Assembly (NCBI GenBank): GCA_016744395.1
Contig: JADGEK010000013.1
Coordinates: forward strand, 1-64,000
DNA from: Gammaproteobacteria bacterium
GTDB lineage: Bacteria > Pseudomonadota > Gammaproteobacteria > GRL18
Direction of reading: 5' to 3'
Length of the DNA stretch: 64,000 nucleotides
The notes beneath the pieces were generated by a model. That model saw nothing but the letters and a program-made list of their open reading frames with translations, did not search any database and was not told the DNA's origin. The position numbers and the translations under genes are program-made. Of this stretch, positions 8,767 through 18,603 are shown in pieces; the first letter of the stretch is position 1, and every line of letters begins with the position of its first letter.

Positions 8767-9473
8767 TGAGCAGTTCTGATACGAACAAAGAATTAACATC
8801 AGAACAATTCAAGTCCGTGCTAATGTCTTTTATTCATGACATAAAAAACTCTCTACTCATGTCTCTCAGTAGTCTCGAAACACTTTATGAAGATCTTGAG
8901 TGCATTCAGCCAGAGCAAAAACAAAGCATTGCCCTGATCCAATATGAATTACACCGTATTAATAATTCTCTGGTGCAATTACTATCCTTATACAAAATGG
9001 AAACTCATTTATTTTCAGTGAATGCCGATCAATACAACCTTTATGACTTTCTTGATGAGCTGATAATTAATAATAATCTGGTACGATCAAAGCAGCACTT
9101 TGAGATTAAAATGGACTGTGAAGAAGATCTTGAGTGGTTTTTTGACAAAGATTTAATTGCAACTATTGTAAATAGCACGATCAATAATTCAATCCGTTAT
9201 GCCCAGAATAAAATTATCCTCAGTGCAGCAATAGAAAACAATTTTTTAAAAATTACCATTGAAGATGATGGTAATGGTTTTCCTGAAAAAATGTTCGTTC
9301 AGGCTGACACTCTTGAGACAGCCATTAATATGCAATCTGGCAGTACAGGTCTAGGCCTGTATTTTGCTGACAAAATTGCGAACATCCATAAAAATAAAGA
9401 GCGATGTGGCTCTACAACGATTGATAATCAATCACAGCTAGGTGGCGGACGATTCAGTCTGATGTTACCCTAA
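8766..9473 (+). CDS. soluble histidine kinase without sensor domain
   Basis: A 235-residue protein with a HisKA-like helix pair (H-box SFIHDIKNSLL) and a HATPase_c domain (N-box VNSTINNSIRYA, G1 EDDGNGFP, G2 GSTGLGLYFAD). No transmembrane segment or recognisable input domain is present, so input must come from a partner, or it serves as phosphodonor/phosphatase for the coupled REC-TPR protein. The gene overlaps the REC-TPR stop by one base. The two likely form a two-component pair controlling a protein target. Confidence 0.85.
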   Translation: MSSSDTNKELTSEQFKSVLMSFIHDIKNSLLMSLSSLETLYEDLECIQPEQKQSIALIQYELHRINNSLVQLLSLYKMETHLFSVNADQYNLYDFLDELIINNNLVRSKQHFEIKMDCEEDLEWFFDKDLIATIVNSTINNSIRYAQNKIILSAAIENNFLKITIEDDGNGFPEKMFVQADTLETAINMQSGSTGLGLYFADKIANIHKNKERCGSTTIDNQSQLGGGRFSLMLP

Positions 9474-9505
9474 AAAAGCTCAAGACATATCAGATATCAG
9501 GCATA

Positions 9506-9556
9506 AAAAAAGACTGTATACCGTATCATTATAATGAGAGGTAAAACAGCCTTTTT
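9506..9556. terminator. convergent terminator hairpin between kinase gene and rplI
   Basis: AAAAAGACTGT pairs with ACAGCCTTTTT with one mismatch. The A/T flanks serve as U-tracts in both directions. The loop is long (about 28 bases). The element sits between two convergent genes. Confidence 0.5.
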
Positions 9557-9590
9557 ATGTCAATGCTTACTCTTATTGCTATCTCAAAAC

Positions 9591-10037
9591 TTATTCAGCT
9601 TCAATCATAACCTTAACAGTTGCATTCACATCTGTGTGCAAGTGAATATCGATGTCATACTCACCTAACTCACGAATTGCACCTTCTGGCATACGAATTT
9701 CACGCTTTTCAACGTTAGCGCCTGCAGCAGTTAATGCTTCAGCAATGTCACCATTACTGACAGAACCAAACATACGACCTTCGTCGCCAGCTTTACGAAC
9801 AATAACAACTTCTTTATCGTTAAGTTCTGCAGCACGAGCATTTGCAGCCCCTAAAGATTCAGCAGCAGCAGCTTCAAGTTCTGCACGACGTCCTTCAAAC
9901 ATGGTGACGTTTGCTTCAGTCGCTGGTAATGCCTTACCCTGTGGTATCAAAAAATTACGTCCAAATCCTGCTTTTACAGAAACCTGATCGCCTAATTGAC
10001 CCAGCTTGTTGATTTTTTCTAATAGAATAACGTTCAT
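9591..10037 (-). CDS. rplI: 50S ribosomal protein bL9
   Basis: A large-subunit protein that binds 23S rRNA domain V and helps keep the reading frame. The 148-residue length and the N-terminal [17 protein letters not shown] with [13 protein letters not shown] are diagnostic. A central charged helix links it to the C-terminal domain ([16 protein letters not shown]). It is the last gene of rpsF-rpsR-rplI, the standard bacterial order. The start ATG at 10037 has AGAGAG upstream. Confidence 0.98.
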   Translation of the reverse strand: MNVILLEKINKLGQLGDQVSVKAGFGRNFLIPQGKALPATEANVTMFEGRRAELEAAAAESLGAANARAAELNDKEVVIVRKAGDEGRMFGSVSNGDIAEALTAAGANVEKREIRMPEGAIRELGEYDIDIHLHTDVNATVKVMIEAE

Positions 10038-10134
10038 ATGAACTCTCTCTAAATTTAAACTGTCTTTAAGTCAAACTCATTCTTTCGTTATCTTCTCATT
10101 AGTAAAGAAAAGAAAAGAAAACATATTAAAAGAA

Positions 10135-10362
10135 TTAATCGTGACTATCAGTGTATGGAAGTAAAGCCAGGTAACGAGCACGTTTAATTGCTGTTGACAG
10201 CTGACGTTGGTATTTAGCACTAGTACCAGTGATACGACTAGGTACAATTTTACCGTTTTCCATGACATAATTTTTAAGGGTTGCTAGATCTTTATAATCG
10301 ATCTCGGTAATACCCTCAGCAGTAAAACGACAGTATTTTCTACGACGGAAATAGCGTGACAT
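10135..10362 (-). CDS. rpsR: 30S ribosomal protein bS18
   Basis: A small-subunit platform protein that pairs with bS6. The 75-residue protein starts [17 protein letters not shown] and holds [12 protein letters not shown] and [28 protein letters not shown], the bS18 core. It is the middle gene of the rpsF-rpsR-rplI operon. The overlapping ORF 10077..10268 is a frame shadow. Confidence 0.98.
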   Translation of the reverse strand: MSRYFRRRKYCRFTAEGITEIDYKDLATLKNYVMENGKIVPSRITGTSAKYQRQLSTAIKRARYLALLPYTDSHD

Positions 10363-10497
10363 TTTTCTTCACCTTTTCTTTTTAATCTCTATTGAATACA
10401 TCAAAGTTCTTCTTTTTCAAATCAATCATATCTTTCATTGACTAAAAAAGGCTTTGATCGAATTATTAACCTTACTGCTTAAATCAACAGTTTGCCC

Positions 10498-10905
10498 TTA
10501 TTCGGCAGCTGCAGCAGGAGCGCTTTCTTTCTTTTCAGAAGAATGAGCTGGGCTTTTTTGATTTGAAGAGTCAGATACTGAATCTTCTTTCTCTTTAACT
10601 AAAGGAGAAGCATCTGTATACGGACCTTTCATAGAGATGATCAGGTTACGAATAACGGCATCATTAAATCTGAAAGCATGAGTCAGTTCATCAATGCTTG
10701 CTGGTTCACACTCAACATTCATTAATACATAATGTGCTTTATGGATTTTGTTAATTGGATAAGCCAGTTGACGGCGCCCCCAATCTTCCAAACGGTGGAT
10801 AGTGCCACTAGCAGATTCAATTGTTGAACGGTAGCGCTCTATCATAGCAGGTACTTGTTCACTCTGATCTGGGTGGACAAGAAATATAATTTCATAATGT
10901 CTCAT
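10498..10905 (-). CDS. rpsF: 30S ribosomal protein bS6
   Basis: The 135-residue bS6 begins [25 protein letters not shown] and contains [14 protein letters not shown] and HYVLMNVE, the conserved ferredoxin-like fold. The C-tail (about 35 residues) is acidic, Ser/Lys/Ala-rich and ends in AAAE. Many bS6 proteins carry such a tail; in E. coli RimK adds glutamates there. The leader contains TTACCCGTAA close to the start codon, a hairpin with a CCG that could be part of the known S6:S18 autoregulatory leader motif. That leader assignment is tentative. No priB lies between rpsF and rpsR. Confidence 0.97.
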   Translation of the reverse strand: MRHYEIIFLVHPDQSEQVPAMIERYRSTIESASGTIHRLEDWGRRQLAYPINKIHKAHYVLMNVECEPASIDELTHAFRFNDAVIRNLIISMKGPYTDASPLVKEKEDSVSDSSNQKSPAHSSEKKESAPAAAAE

Positions 10906-11153
10906 TTAGACAATCCTTACGGGTAATTAGCCTTTAAGAGTGGTTAATCAGCTTTCCATCAATAAAATCATAACAATTTCAGACAAAAAGCAAGGAAATG
11001 ACAGGCCCAATGGCTGTCAAGGTGCGGTATTATATTACTTTATTAAGGGGAGTTCAAGACTCAATTTAGAGAAAATTTAAATGTTTATTGTCGAACTTCT
11101 CAAGAATACAATCATATTAAACCTTCATAAAGAAGTGATAGAAGAGCAGTGCC

Positions 11154-11426
11154 TCATTTGTCCGATATTTCGTTCAAAAGCTCCTCTAATTCAGCTTGTA
11201 TTAGTTTGGGATTGCAATTCACTTTATCATTATCCACTTGAGAGTCGGGCACTGAATCAGATGTTAAGTCTAAGTTACCTAAAAACTCTTTAACTGTAAT
11301 TTCGACATCAATTGCAAAAGTTGTTTTACCATTCTCTCGTTTAAAACGTTTAATACGAGTACTACCAGCTTTATGAGCAATCTGACGTAATTCAGTTTCT
11401 GTTCCAGCAATTCGAATTTTCAGCAT
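11154..11426 (-). CDS. conserved-looking small protein of unknown function
   Basis: A 90-residue basic-then-acidic protein (MLKIRIAGTETELRQIAHKAG..., Lys/Arg-rich middle FKRENGKTT, acidic tail). It lies between rlmB and rpsF on the same strand, with gaps of about 100 and 250 bases. I do not recognise a family. It does not resemble PriB, which occupies the rpsF-rpsR gap in enterics. The ATG at 11426 has AAAAGGAATGG just upstream, a clear ribosome binding site, so it is probably translated. Confidence 0.6.
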   Translation of the reverse strand: MLKIRIAGTETELRQIAHKAGSTRIKRFKRENGKTTFAIDVEITVKEFLGNLDLTSDSVPDSQVDNDKVNCNPKLIQAELEELLNEISDK

Positions 11427-11530
11427 AGTCCATTCCTTTTAAATCTAGCCTGTCCTCATATTTTTAACATATATAGAGACGGCACCGCAATCATTTTAAA
11501 ACAATATTGGGGTCGTTTGCAGTCAAGATA

Positions 11531-12319
11531 CTAGCCTGCATTACGCTGACGAACGGCTTCAAACAAGCCAATACCCGTTGCAACTGACACATTCAGGCTT
11601 TCGACACTGCCCACCATGGGAATTTTAACCAGAGCATCACAGTTTTCTCTGGTCAGTCTACGCATTCCCTTCCCTTCAGTCCCCATCACTAAAGCAAGCG
11701 GCCCCTTAAGATCAGTACTATAGATTGTATTATCTGTTTCACCAGCAGTGCCTACAATCCAAATCTGATAACTTTTTAATAATTTTAAGGTTCGAGCCAG
11801 ATTAGTGACTTGAATAAGGGGCACACTTTGATCCGCGCCACAAGATACCTTACGCACAGTAGGAGTGAGAGACACCGAACGATCTTTAGGGACAATAATT
11901 GCGTGAACACCTGCTGCATCCGCAGTACGTAAACAAGCACCTAAATTATGAGGGTCCTGAACGCCGTCCAGAATCAATAAAAGAGGGGGAACGTCAAGTT
12001 GTTGTAACAAATCATCCAGAAAGCTTTCTGATTTAACTTTAGGCGCTTTACTTTGAGCCACCACTCCCTGGTGATTACCAGACGTCATTTCATCCAGTTT
12101 TTTTCGCTGAACAAAAGTGATGTTCACTGACTTCTTTTTTGCTAACTCAATAATCGCAGTAATACGATTATCTTTTCGACCTCGATCAACAAAAAGAGCG
12201 GAGATTTGCTCCGAAGCGATCTTTTCTCCAATGGAGTGATCGCCACCAGAATGCTTCCCATCAGAGCAATAGTTTAAAGCAGATTTTACGGCATGAATGC
12301 CAAAAATCAATTCACCCAT
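11531..12319 (-). CDS. rlmB: 23S rRNA (guanosine-2'-O)-methyltransferase RlmB
   Basis: A SpoU-family SPOUT methyltransferase that modifies G2251 in the ribosomal P-loop. The N-terminal substrate-binding domain begins IFGIHAVKSAL. The knotted catalytic domain holds ILDGVQDPHNLGACLRTADA, LALVMGTEGKGMRRLT and IPMVGSVESLNVSVA, the three SPOUT motifs. The 262-residue protein is slightly longer than E. coli RlmB (243), with an extra stretch near residues 17-32. The start overlaps the end of rnr by 13 bases, the same coupling as in E. coli. Confidence 0.96.
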   Translation of the reverse strand: MGELIFGIHAVKSALNYCSDGKHSGGDHSIGEKIASEQISALFVDRGRKDNRITAIIELAKKKSVNITFVQRKKLDEMTSGNHQGVVAQSKAPKVKSESFLDDLLQQLDVPPLLLILDGVQDPHNLGACLRTADAAGVHAIIVPKDRSVSLTPTVRKVSCGADQSVPLIQVTNLARTLKLLKSYQIWIVGTAGETDNTIYSTDLKGPLALVMGTEGKGMRRLTRENCDALVKIPMVGSVESLNVSVATGIGLFEAVRQRNAG

Positions 12320-14712
12320 CGACGTCTTCTATTACGTTTCTTTTTCTTTTTCTTTTCAGAAGCAGAATCTTGAGAACCTGACGCATCAGTACCTGAGTTT
12401 TGAACTGATTTTTCTGAAGTTTGTGATTTTTTCTTAAAGTTTTTCTTCTTTTTACCCTCAGGTTTCGGGTGACTCAGACCTTGTGGAACAAAATCTATTT
12501 TTCTCTCATCCAGATTCACTGCTGCGACCTTGATGCAAATTTTATCACCCAGTTGATAAGATTTACCTGTTCGCTCGCCCTTCATTTTATGGCTCATTTT
12601 ATCAAAATGATAATAGTCATCTTTAAGTGCCGTAATATGAATTAAACCTTCAACGTGAATATCATCAAGGACAACAAATAAACCAAAGCCAGTTACAGTA
12701 CTGATACGCCCTTCAAATTCTTCTCCAACCTTATCCAGCATATACTCACATTTCAGCCAATCAGTTGCATCACGAGTGGCATCATCAGCACGTCGCTCAG
12801 TAATTGAACAATGTTGTCCTAAATCAGACATTTGCTCTTGAGTATAATTATAAGTCGAAGCATTTTGCCCACGAACAAGGTGTTTAATTGCACGGTGAAC
12901 TAATAGGTCAGGATAACGTCGAATCGGTGAAGTAAAGTGAGCATAAGCATCAAACGATAAGCCAAAATGCCCTACATTTTCTGCTTCATAAACAGCCTGA
13001 GATAAACTGCGCAACATGACAGTCTGGAGAACTTCAAAATCAGGGCGTTCTTTTATCTCATTGAGCAATTTAGAGTAGTCTTTAGCCTGAGGCTCATCAC
13101 CACCCTCTAAGGTAATTCCTAAAGGCGATAGGAATTCTTTCAATGCTTTGAGTTTTTCGTCAGTTGGACCTTTATGATTGCGGTACAATGCCGATATTTT
13201 ATTTTCCAAAAGGAAGTTTGCCGCACTGACATTAGCAGCCAGCATACATTCTTCAATTACCCGGTGAGCATCGTTTCGAATGATTGGAGATAATTTTTCA
13301 ATCTTTCTATGCTCGCCAAACACAATTTGTGTTTCAACCGTTTCAAAATCAATAGCACCGCGTTGTGAACGTTTCTTAGCCAAAACTTGATAAAGCTGAT
13401 AGAGTTCATGCAAATGAGGTAATAGGTGAGCGTATTGATCACATAATTCAGCGTCCCCCTCAATAACCATGTCAGCCACTTGATTATAAGTCAGTCGTGC
13501 ATGTGAACGCATCAAACCTTCACTGAAGCGATAGTTAACAACCTCACCCGCGGCAGTGATATCCATCTCACAGACCATACACAACCGATCCACTTCAGGA
13601 TTGAGTGAGCATAAACCATTAGAGAGAACTTCTGGTAACATCGGAACAACACGACCAGGAAAATAAACGGAAGTACCACGACGCTTTGCCTCAGCATCCA
13701 ATGCCGTACCACGTTCTACATAAGAAGAGACATCAGCAATGGCAACCCATAAACGCCAGCCACCAATATTAGGGCCAGACTCTATTTTTTTACAGCAAAC
13801 AGCATCATCAAAATCTTTAGCATCAGCACCATCAATGGTCAGTAATAAATGATCACGAAAGTCTTCACGCCCTGCTTTGCTTGCTTCTGGCACAGAAGCT
13901 TCTAAATCACCAATTTCAGCTTCAAGCATAATTGGCCATTCATGAGGTATATTATAGCTTCGAATCGCAACATCGATTTCCTGACCAGGCTCCATATGCC
14001 CACCCAGATTTTGAATCACACGGCCTTTAGCACGTTGGAAGCGAGTAGGAAAATGAAGAATCTCAACCATAACCATTTGCCCTGCTTCGGCACCATAGGT
14101 ATGTTCTTTTGACACCACAATATCATGGTTAATGCGTTTGTGATCCGGGACCACCATCAGCACTCCATCACGATCTTCCAGTTGGCCGACAATGGTACCC
14201 ATATTGTGTTCAATAATTTTAACCAGGGAACCTTCACGACGCCCCTTTCTATCAGTACCAGCCAAACGTACCTGTACTCGATCACCATGAAACAACATAC
14301 GCATATCGCGCATACCTATAAAGAGATCACCACCACCATCTTCTGCAAGCATAAACCCAAAACCATCTGGGTGAGCTGAAATAATGCCTTCAAGCACTTC
14401 AAGTTCAGAGATTAACTCATAGCATTTACGCTTATTGAAAAATAACTGACCATCTCGTTCCATAGCACGTAATCGACGACGTAATCCTTCTTTTTGATCA
14501 GGATTTTCCAATTTTAATAATTTTTCAACTTGAAATCGATTAATAGGTTCTGGCTGTTCTGCCAAAAGATCGAGAATAAATTCTCGGCTAGGAATGGGAT
14601 TATCGTAATTTTTCGCTTCGCGTTTTGCGTAGGGATCCGACTTTTTATTAAAGGGCTTGCTCGCTTTATTACCTGGTTTATTACCCGGCTTCTTACCAGA
14701 GTTTTGACTCAT
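12307..14712 (-). CDS. rnr: exoribonuclease R
   Basis: A 3'-5' exoribonuclease that degrades structured RNA, important in cold shock and tmRNA-linked quality control. Domains in order: basic N-tail, RNase II-type winged helix (~40-110), two cold-shock domains, the RNB catalytic domain with DGADAKDFDDAV and a Mg-binding Asp cluster, S1 (GRISTVTGFGLFVVLDD) and a Lys/Ser-rich C-tail ending KKKKKKRNRRRR. The ORF track starts at 14745, but the ATG at 14712 (MSQNSGKK) has AAGGA at 7 bases; the upstream ATG has none. That gives about 801 residues, close to E. coli RNase R (813). Confidence 0.96.
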   Translation of the reverse strand: MSQNSGKKPGNKPGNKASKPFNKKSDPYAKREAKNYDNPIPSREFILDLLAEQPEPINRFQVEKLLKLENPDQKEGLRRRLRAMERDGQLFFNKRKCYELISELEVLEGIISAHPDGFGFMLAEDGGGDLFIGMRDMRMLFHGDRVQVRLAGTDRKGRREGSLVKIIEHNMGTIVGQLEDRDGVLMVVPDHKRINHDIVVSKEHTYGAEAGQMVMVEILHFPTRFQRAKGRVIQNLGGHMEPGQEIDVAIRSYNIPHEWPIMLEAEIGDLEASVPEASKAGREDFRDHLLLTIDGADAKDFDDAVCCKKIESGPNIGGWRLWVAIADVSSYVERGTALDAEAKRRGTSVYFPGRVVPMLPEVLSNGLCSLNPEVDRLCMVCEMDITAAGEVVNYRFSEGLMRSHARLTYNQVADMVIEGDAELCDQYAHLLPHLHELYQLYQVLAKKRSQRGAIDFETVETQIVFGEHRKIEKLSPIIRNDAHRVIEECMLAANVSAANFLLENKISALYRNHKGPTDEKLKALKEFLSPLGITLEGGDEPQAKDYSKLLNEIKERPDFEVLQTVMLRSLSQAVYEAENVGHFGLSFDAYAHFTSPIRRYPDLLVHRAIKHLVRGQNASTYNYTQEQMSDLGQHCSITERRADDATRDATDWLKCEYMLDKVGEEFEGRISTVTGFGLFVVLDDIHVEGLIHITALKDDYYHFDKMSHKMKGERTGKSYQLGDKICIKVAAVNLDERKIDFVPQGLSHPKPEGKKKKNFKKKSQTSEKSVQNSGTDASGSQDSASEKKKKKKRNRRRRWVN

Positions 14713-14786
14713 ATTTGTCCTTGAATTTTGATGATAGATCGTCACACATAACGTTGTTATGATGTGTTAACCTATCATCAAACCAT

Positions 14787-16097
<1,311 letters not shown>

Positions 16098-16146
16098 TTA
16101 AAATTTGATACTGTCAATAAAAAAGATTATAGAGTCTTTAAAAAAA

Positions 16147-17334
16147 TTAAAGGTTTCTCTCAACAATCTGCCATTGACCTGATTCATTACTCAAAATATG
16201 TGTACAATCTGTTGCTTGTGTTTCTGAGTCGTTATTTGCTAATTCACAAATCACTCGTGCGCCTTTCTGACGTAAGTCACTCACCATTACCAAAAGTTCG
16301 GGATCCTGAACCGCAGGCGCAAAAATAGACTCTATTGTTTTCACTTGCTTTGGATTATTTCTAATGGAAACCAATTGGTTTAGATCGGAACTAAAGCCTG
16401 TTGCAGCTCGTGAACGGCCAAAAGTTTCGCCAATACCATCATAACGCCCGCCCTGAGCAATTTCTTGCCCATGACCAGGTAGGTAGGCAGCAAAAACAAC
16501 ACCCGTATGATAGTTGTAACCACGTAATTCAGACAGGTCAAAATATAAGTTTTGTTCAGGAGCCCTGGCAAGCAGTCCTTTAGCGATAGCTTCAAGGTTG
16601 TCAAGTTCTTTATGAACTTCATCACCTTTTAAAATCTGGCGTGCATTGTCTATTACTGAAATATCACCATTAAGATCAACTAAAGCGATGAATTGCTGCT
16701 TTTGCTCATCACTAATAGACAATGACTTTAAATATTCAGAAAGTTCTGTGACGGCTTTTCGTTGCAGTGCATCAAATAAAGTTTCTTCTTCTAATTGGTT
16801 CAGCTCTGCTTGAATCGCTAAACTGCGAAAAATACCCACATGCCCCAAATCAATATGACAATTTTCAAGTCCCACTGACTTCAATGTCTCTATCATCAAG
16901 AGTAGCACTTCAATATCACTGGCAGGGCCGCTATGTCCATAAAGCTCGATGCCCACTTGTAAAGGACTACGTGATTGATTGAAGCCTTCAAGGCGAGTTT
17001 TCAAAACTTGTCCGACATAACAGAACCGCGATGGGTGATCTGTTTTTATATGATGAGCATCAATTCGAGCAATCTGTGGCGTCATGTCGGCACGCACACC
17101 CAGAAGTTTACCTGAAATTTGATCAGTTAGGGTGAATGTCATCAATTGTAGATCATGTCCTGTACCCGTTAGTAACGAGTCAAGAAAATCAATCATTGGG
17201 GGCTCAACAAGGTCGTATCCCCATGTCTGATACAAATCCAGTAAAGCACGACGCTGTGATTCGATTGTTAATGCTTGTGGTGATAAAACTTCCTGAATAC
17301 CTTCAGGCAATAACCAACGATCTTTATTTAACAT
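16147..17334 (-). CDS. hisZ: ATP phosphoribosyltransferase regulatory subunit HisZ
   Basis: A histidyl-tRNA-synthetase-like protein without aminoacylation activity that forms the hetero-octameric ATP-PRT complex with short-form HisG in histidine biosynthesis. The 395-residue protein starts WLLPEGIQEVLSPQA. It keeps HisRS-like motif 2 (SRFCYVGQVLK) and GGRYDGIGETFG but lacks the C-terminal anticodon-binding domain. Its position between purA and the yjeT/hflC genes is shared with Pseudomonas and related orders. The presence of hisZ implies that hisG elsewhere is the short form. Confidence 0.94.
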   Translation of the reverse strand: MLNKDRWLLPEGIQEVLSPQALTIESQRRALLDLYQTWGYDLVEPPMIDFLDSLLTGTGHDLQLMTFTLTDQISGKLLGVRADMTPQIARIDAHHIKTDHPSRFCYVGQVLKTRLEGFNQSRSPLQVGIELYGHSGPASDIEVLLLMIETLKSVGLENCHIDLGHVGIFRSLAIQAELNQLEEETLFDALQRKAVTELSEYLKSLSISDEQKQQFIALVDLNGDISVIDNARQILKGDEVHKELDNLEAIAKGLLARAPEQNLYFDLSELRGYNYHTGVVFAAYLPGHGQEIAQGGRYDGIGETFGRSRAATGFSSDLNQLVSIRNNPKQVKTIESIFAPAVQDPELLVMVSDLRQKGARVICELANNDSETQATDCTHILSNESGQWQIVERNL

Positions 17335-17419
17335 ATTAAGCTATAGTATCTCATTTCAGCTCGACTGAGCTTTTAATAAAACTGACATTAAAAACACTTA
17401 CTTTAAAAATATTGGTGAA

Positions 17420-17608
17420 TCAATGTTTTAGCACATAAATAGCAATAGCCCCGATGACCATACTAATGATCCCGGTCCATCGCAACTGCTGTTCAGTCAT
17501 TTCAGAAGCACTGAGCATCATTTGCTTAAACATCTTTGGATTCAGTATTGGCAATAAACCTTCCAATACCAACATCAAAGCACCTGCAATTAGGATTTCA
17601 TGCCACAT
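17420..17608 (-). CDS. yjeT: DUF2065 (YjeT-like) small membrane protein
   Basis: A 62-residue protein with two hydrophobic segments (ILIAGALMLVLEGLLPIL and GIISMVIGAIAIYVL), conserved after hflC in gammaproteobacteria. Function is unknown. The track starts it at a TTG (17614), but the ATG at 17608 (MWHEIL) is more likely. No Shine-Dalgarno is visible, because the U-rich arm of a hairpin runs directly into the start codon. Confidence 0.8.
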   Translation of the reverse strand: MWHEILIAGALMLVLEGLLPILNPKMFKQMMLSASEMTEQQLRWTGIISMVIGAIAIYVLKH

Positions 17609-17609
17609 A

Positions 17610-17646
17610 AACAAAAAAAATCCGGATTTTAACCAAACCCGGATTC
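17610..17646 (-). terminator. intrinsic-terminator-like hairpin immediately before yjeT
   Basis: On the minus strand AATCCGG and CCGGATT form a 7-bp stem, followed by a run of eight T. The element ends at the yjeT start codon, so hflKC transcripts could terminate here or yjeT could be controlled by read-through. Confidence 0.55.
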
Positions 17647-17686
17647 TATACTATTTTACCTGCAGATTGTACTAATTTATTCAGCT

Positions 17687-17730
17687 TTTAACATCCCCAT
17701 TCTCTTATTGAGTATAATGGGGATGTTAAA
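17687..17730. repeat. 15-bp perfect hairpin after hflC
   Basis: TTTAACATCCCCATT and its exact complement AATGGGGATGTTAAA flank a 14-base loop, just downstream of the hflC stop codon. No long U-tract follows on the minus strand, so it may be an mRNA 3'-end stabiliser more than a terminator. A second, terminator-like hairpin lies 40 bases further on. Confidence 0.8.
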
Positions 17731-17739
17731 GCATCTAAA

Positions 17740-18603
17740 TTACTGCTTACCCTGAATATTTTTAAAGTAATCAAAGAAGTCAGAATCAGGCTCAACCACC
17801 ATAATATCTGAAGCACTACCAAAGGTGTTTTTGTAGGCATTTAAACTACGGTAAAAAGTAAAGAATTCTTTATTTTGTCCATAGGCAATGGCATAAATAT
17901 CAGCGGCTTTTGCATCACCCTCACCTCGAATTTGCTCTGCCTGTTTAAAAGCATCCGCTTTAAGTATTGTGACTTGACGGTCAGCTTCAGCTGTAATTTT
18001 AGCCGCACTTTCATTACCTTGAGCTCTTAACTCTTTAGCAATTCGAGTTCTTTCCGTTTCCATTCGACGGAAGATCTTGTCACTGACTTTCGGAGGAAAT
18101 TCAATACGCTTAATACGAACATCAACAATTCTGACACCGAATGCTTTCACATCGATATTAGCAGATTTATTAATGTCATCCATAATCACATGACGTTCAC
18201 CAGAAATCACTTCATACATATTGCGTCGACCAAATTCGTTACGCAGACCCTCTTTAACGATGGTTGCAATACGTTCTTGAGCAATATCCATATCTCCACG
18301 CATGGAAACATAAAAAGCTTGTACGTCTTCAATCTTCCACTGAATGAAGGAATCAACGACAAGAATTTTCTTTTCCTCAGTCAAATAATCTTCTGGCTTG
18401 GCATCAAATGTTTGAATACGGTTATCAAACTTGCGCACATTGGTTACAAACGGAAGCTTAACATGCAATCCAGCATCATAATTGGCATTTTGAATTTTAC
18501 CAAATTTAAATAAAATAGCGGCTTCGGTTTCAGACACAGTAAACAATGAAGCTGAACCGATAATGCCCAGTATCAATACTGCTATGGCAACTAATAATTT
18601 CAT
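17740..18603 (-). CDS. hflC: HflC, SPFH-family regulator of FtsH protease
   Basis: An inner-membrane SPFH/prohibitin-like protein that forms the HflKC cage around FtsH and limits its access to membrane substrates. Residues 1-22 form the signal anchor (LLVAIAVLILGIIGSASLF). The band-7 domain includes FTVSETEAAILFKFGKI and GVRIVDVRIKRIEFP. A long charged coiled coil follows (ETERTRIAKELRAQGNESA), and the Phe-rich end includes FFTFYRSLNAYK. The start overlaps the hflK stop by one base (TAATG). Confidence 0.97.
   Translation of the reverse strand: MKLLVAIAVLILGIIGSASLFTVSETEAAILFKFGKIQNANYDAGLHVKLPFVTNVRKFDNRIQTFDAKPEDYLTEEKKILVVDSFIQWKIEDVQAFYVSMRGDMDIAQERIATIVKEGLRNEFGRRNMYEVISGERHVIMDDINKSANIDVKAFGVRIVDVRIKRIEFPPKVSDKIFRRMETERTRIAKELRAQGNESAAKITAEADRQVTILKADAFKQAEQIRGEGDAKAADIYAIAYGQNKEFFTFYRSLNAYKNTFGSASDIMVVEPDSDFFDYFKNIQGKQ

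Noticed and set aside
10077-10268. 63-residue minus-strand ORF overlapping rpsR
   Set aside because: Alternative frame of rpsR and its spacer; rpsR is unambiguous.
14713-14745. Upstream ATG giving 11 more residues to RNase R
   Set aside because: No ribosome binding site, whereas the ATG at 14712 has AAGGA at 7 bases.
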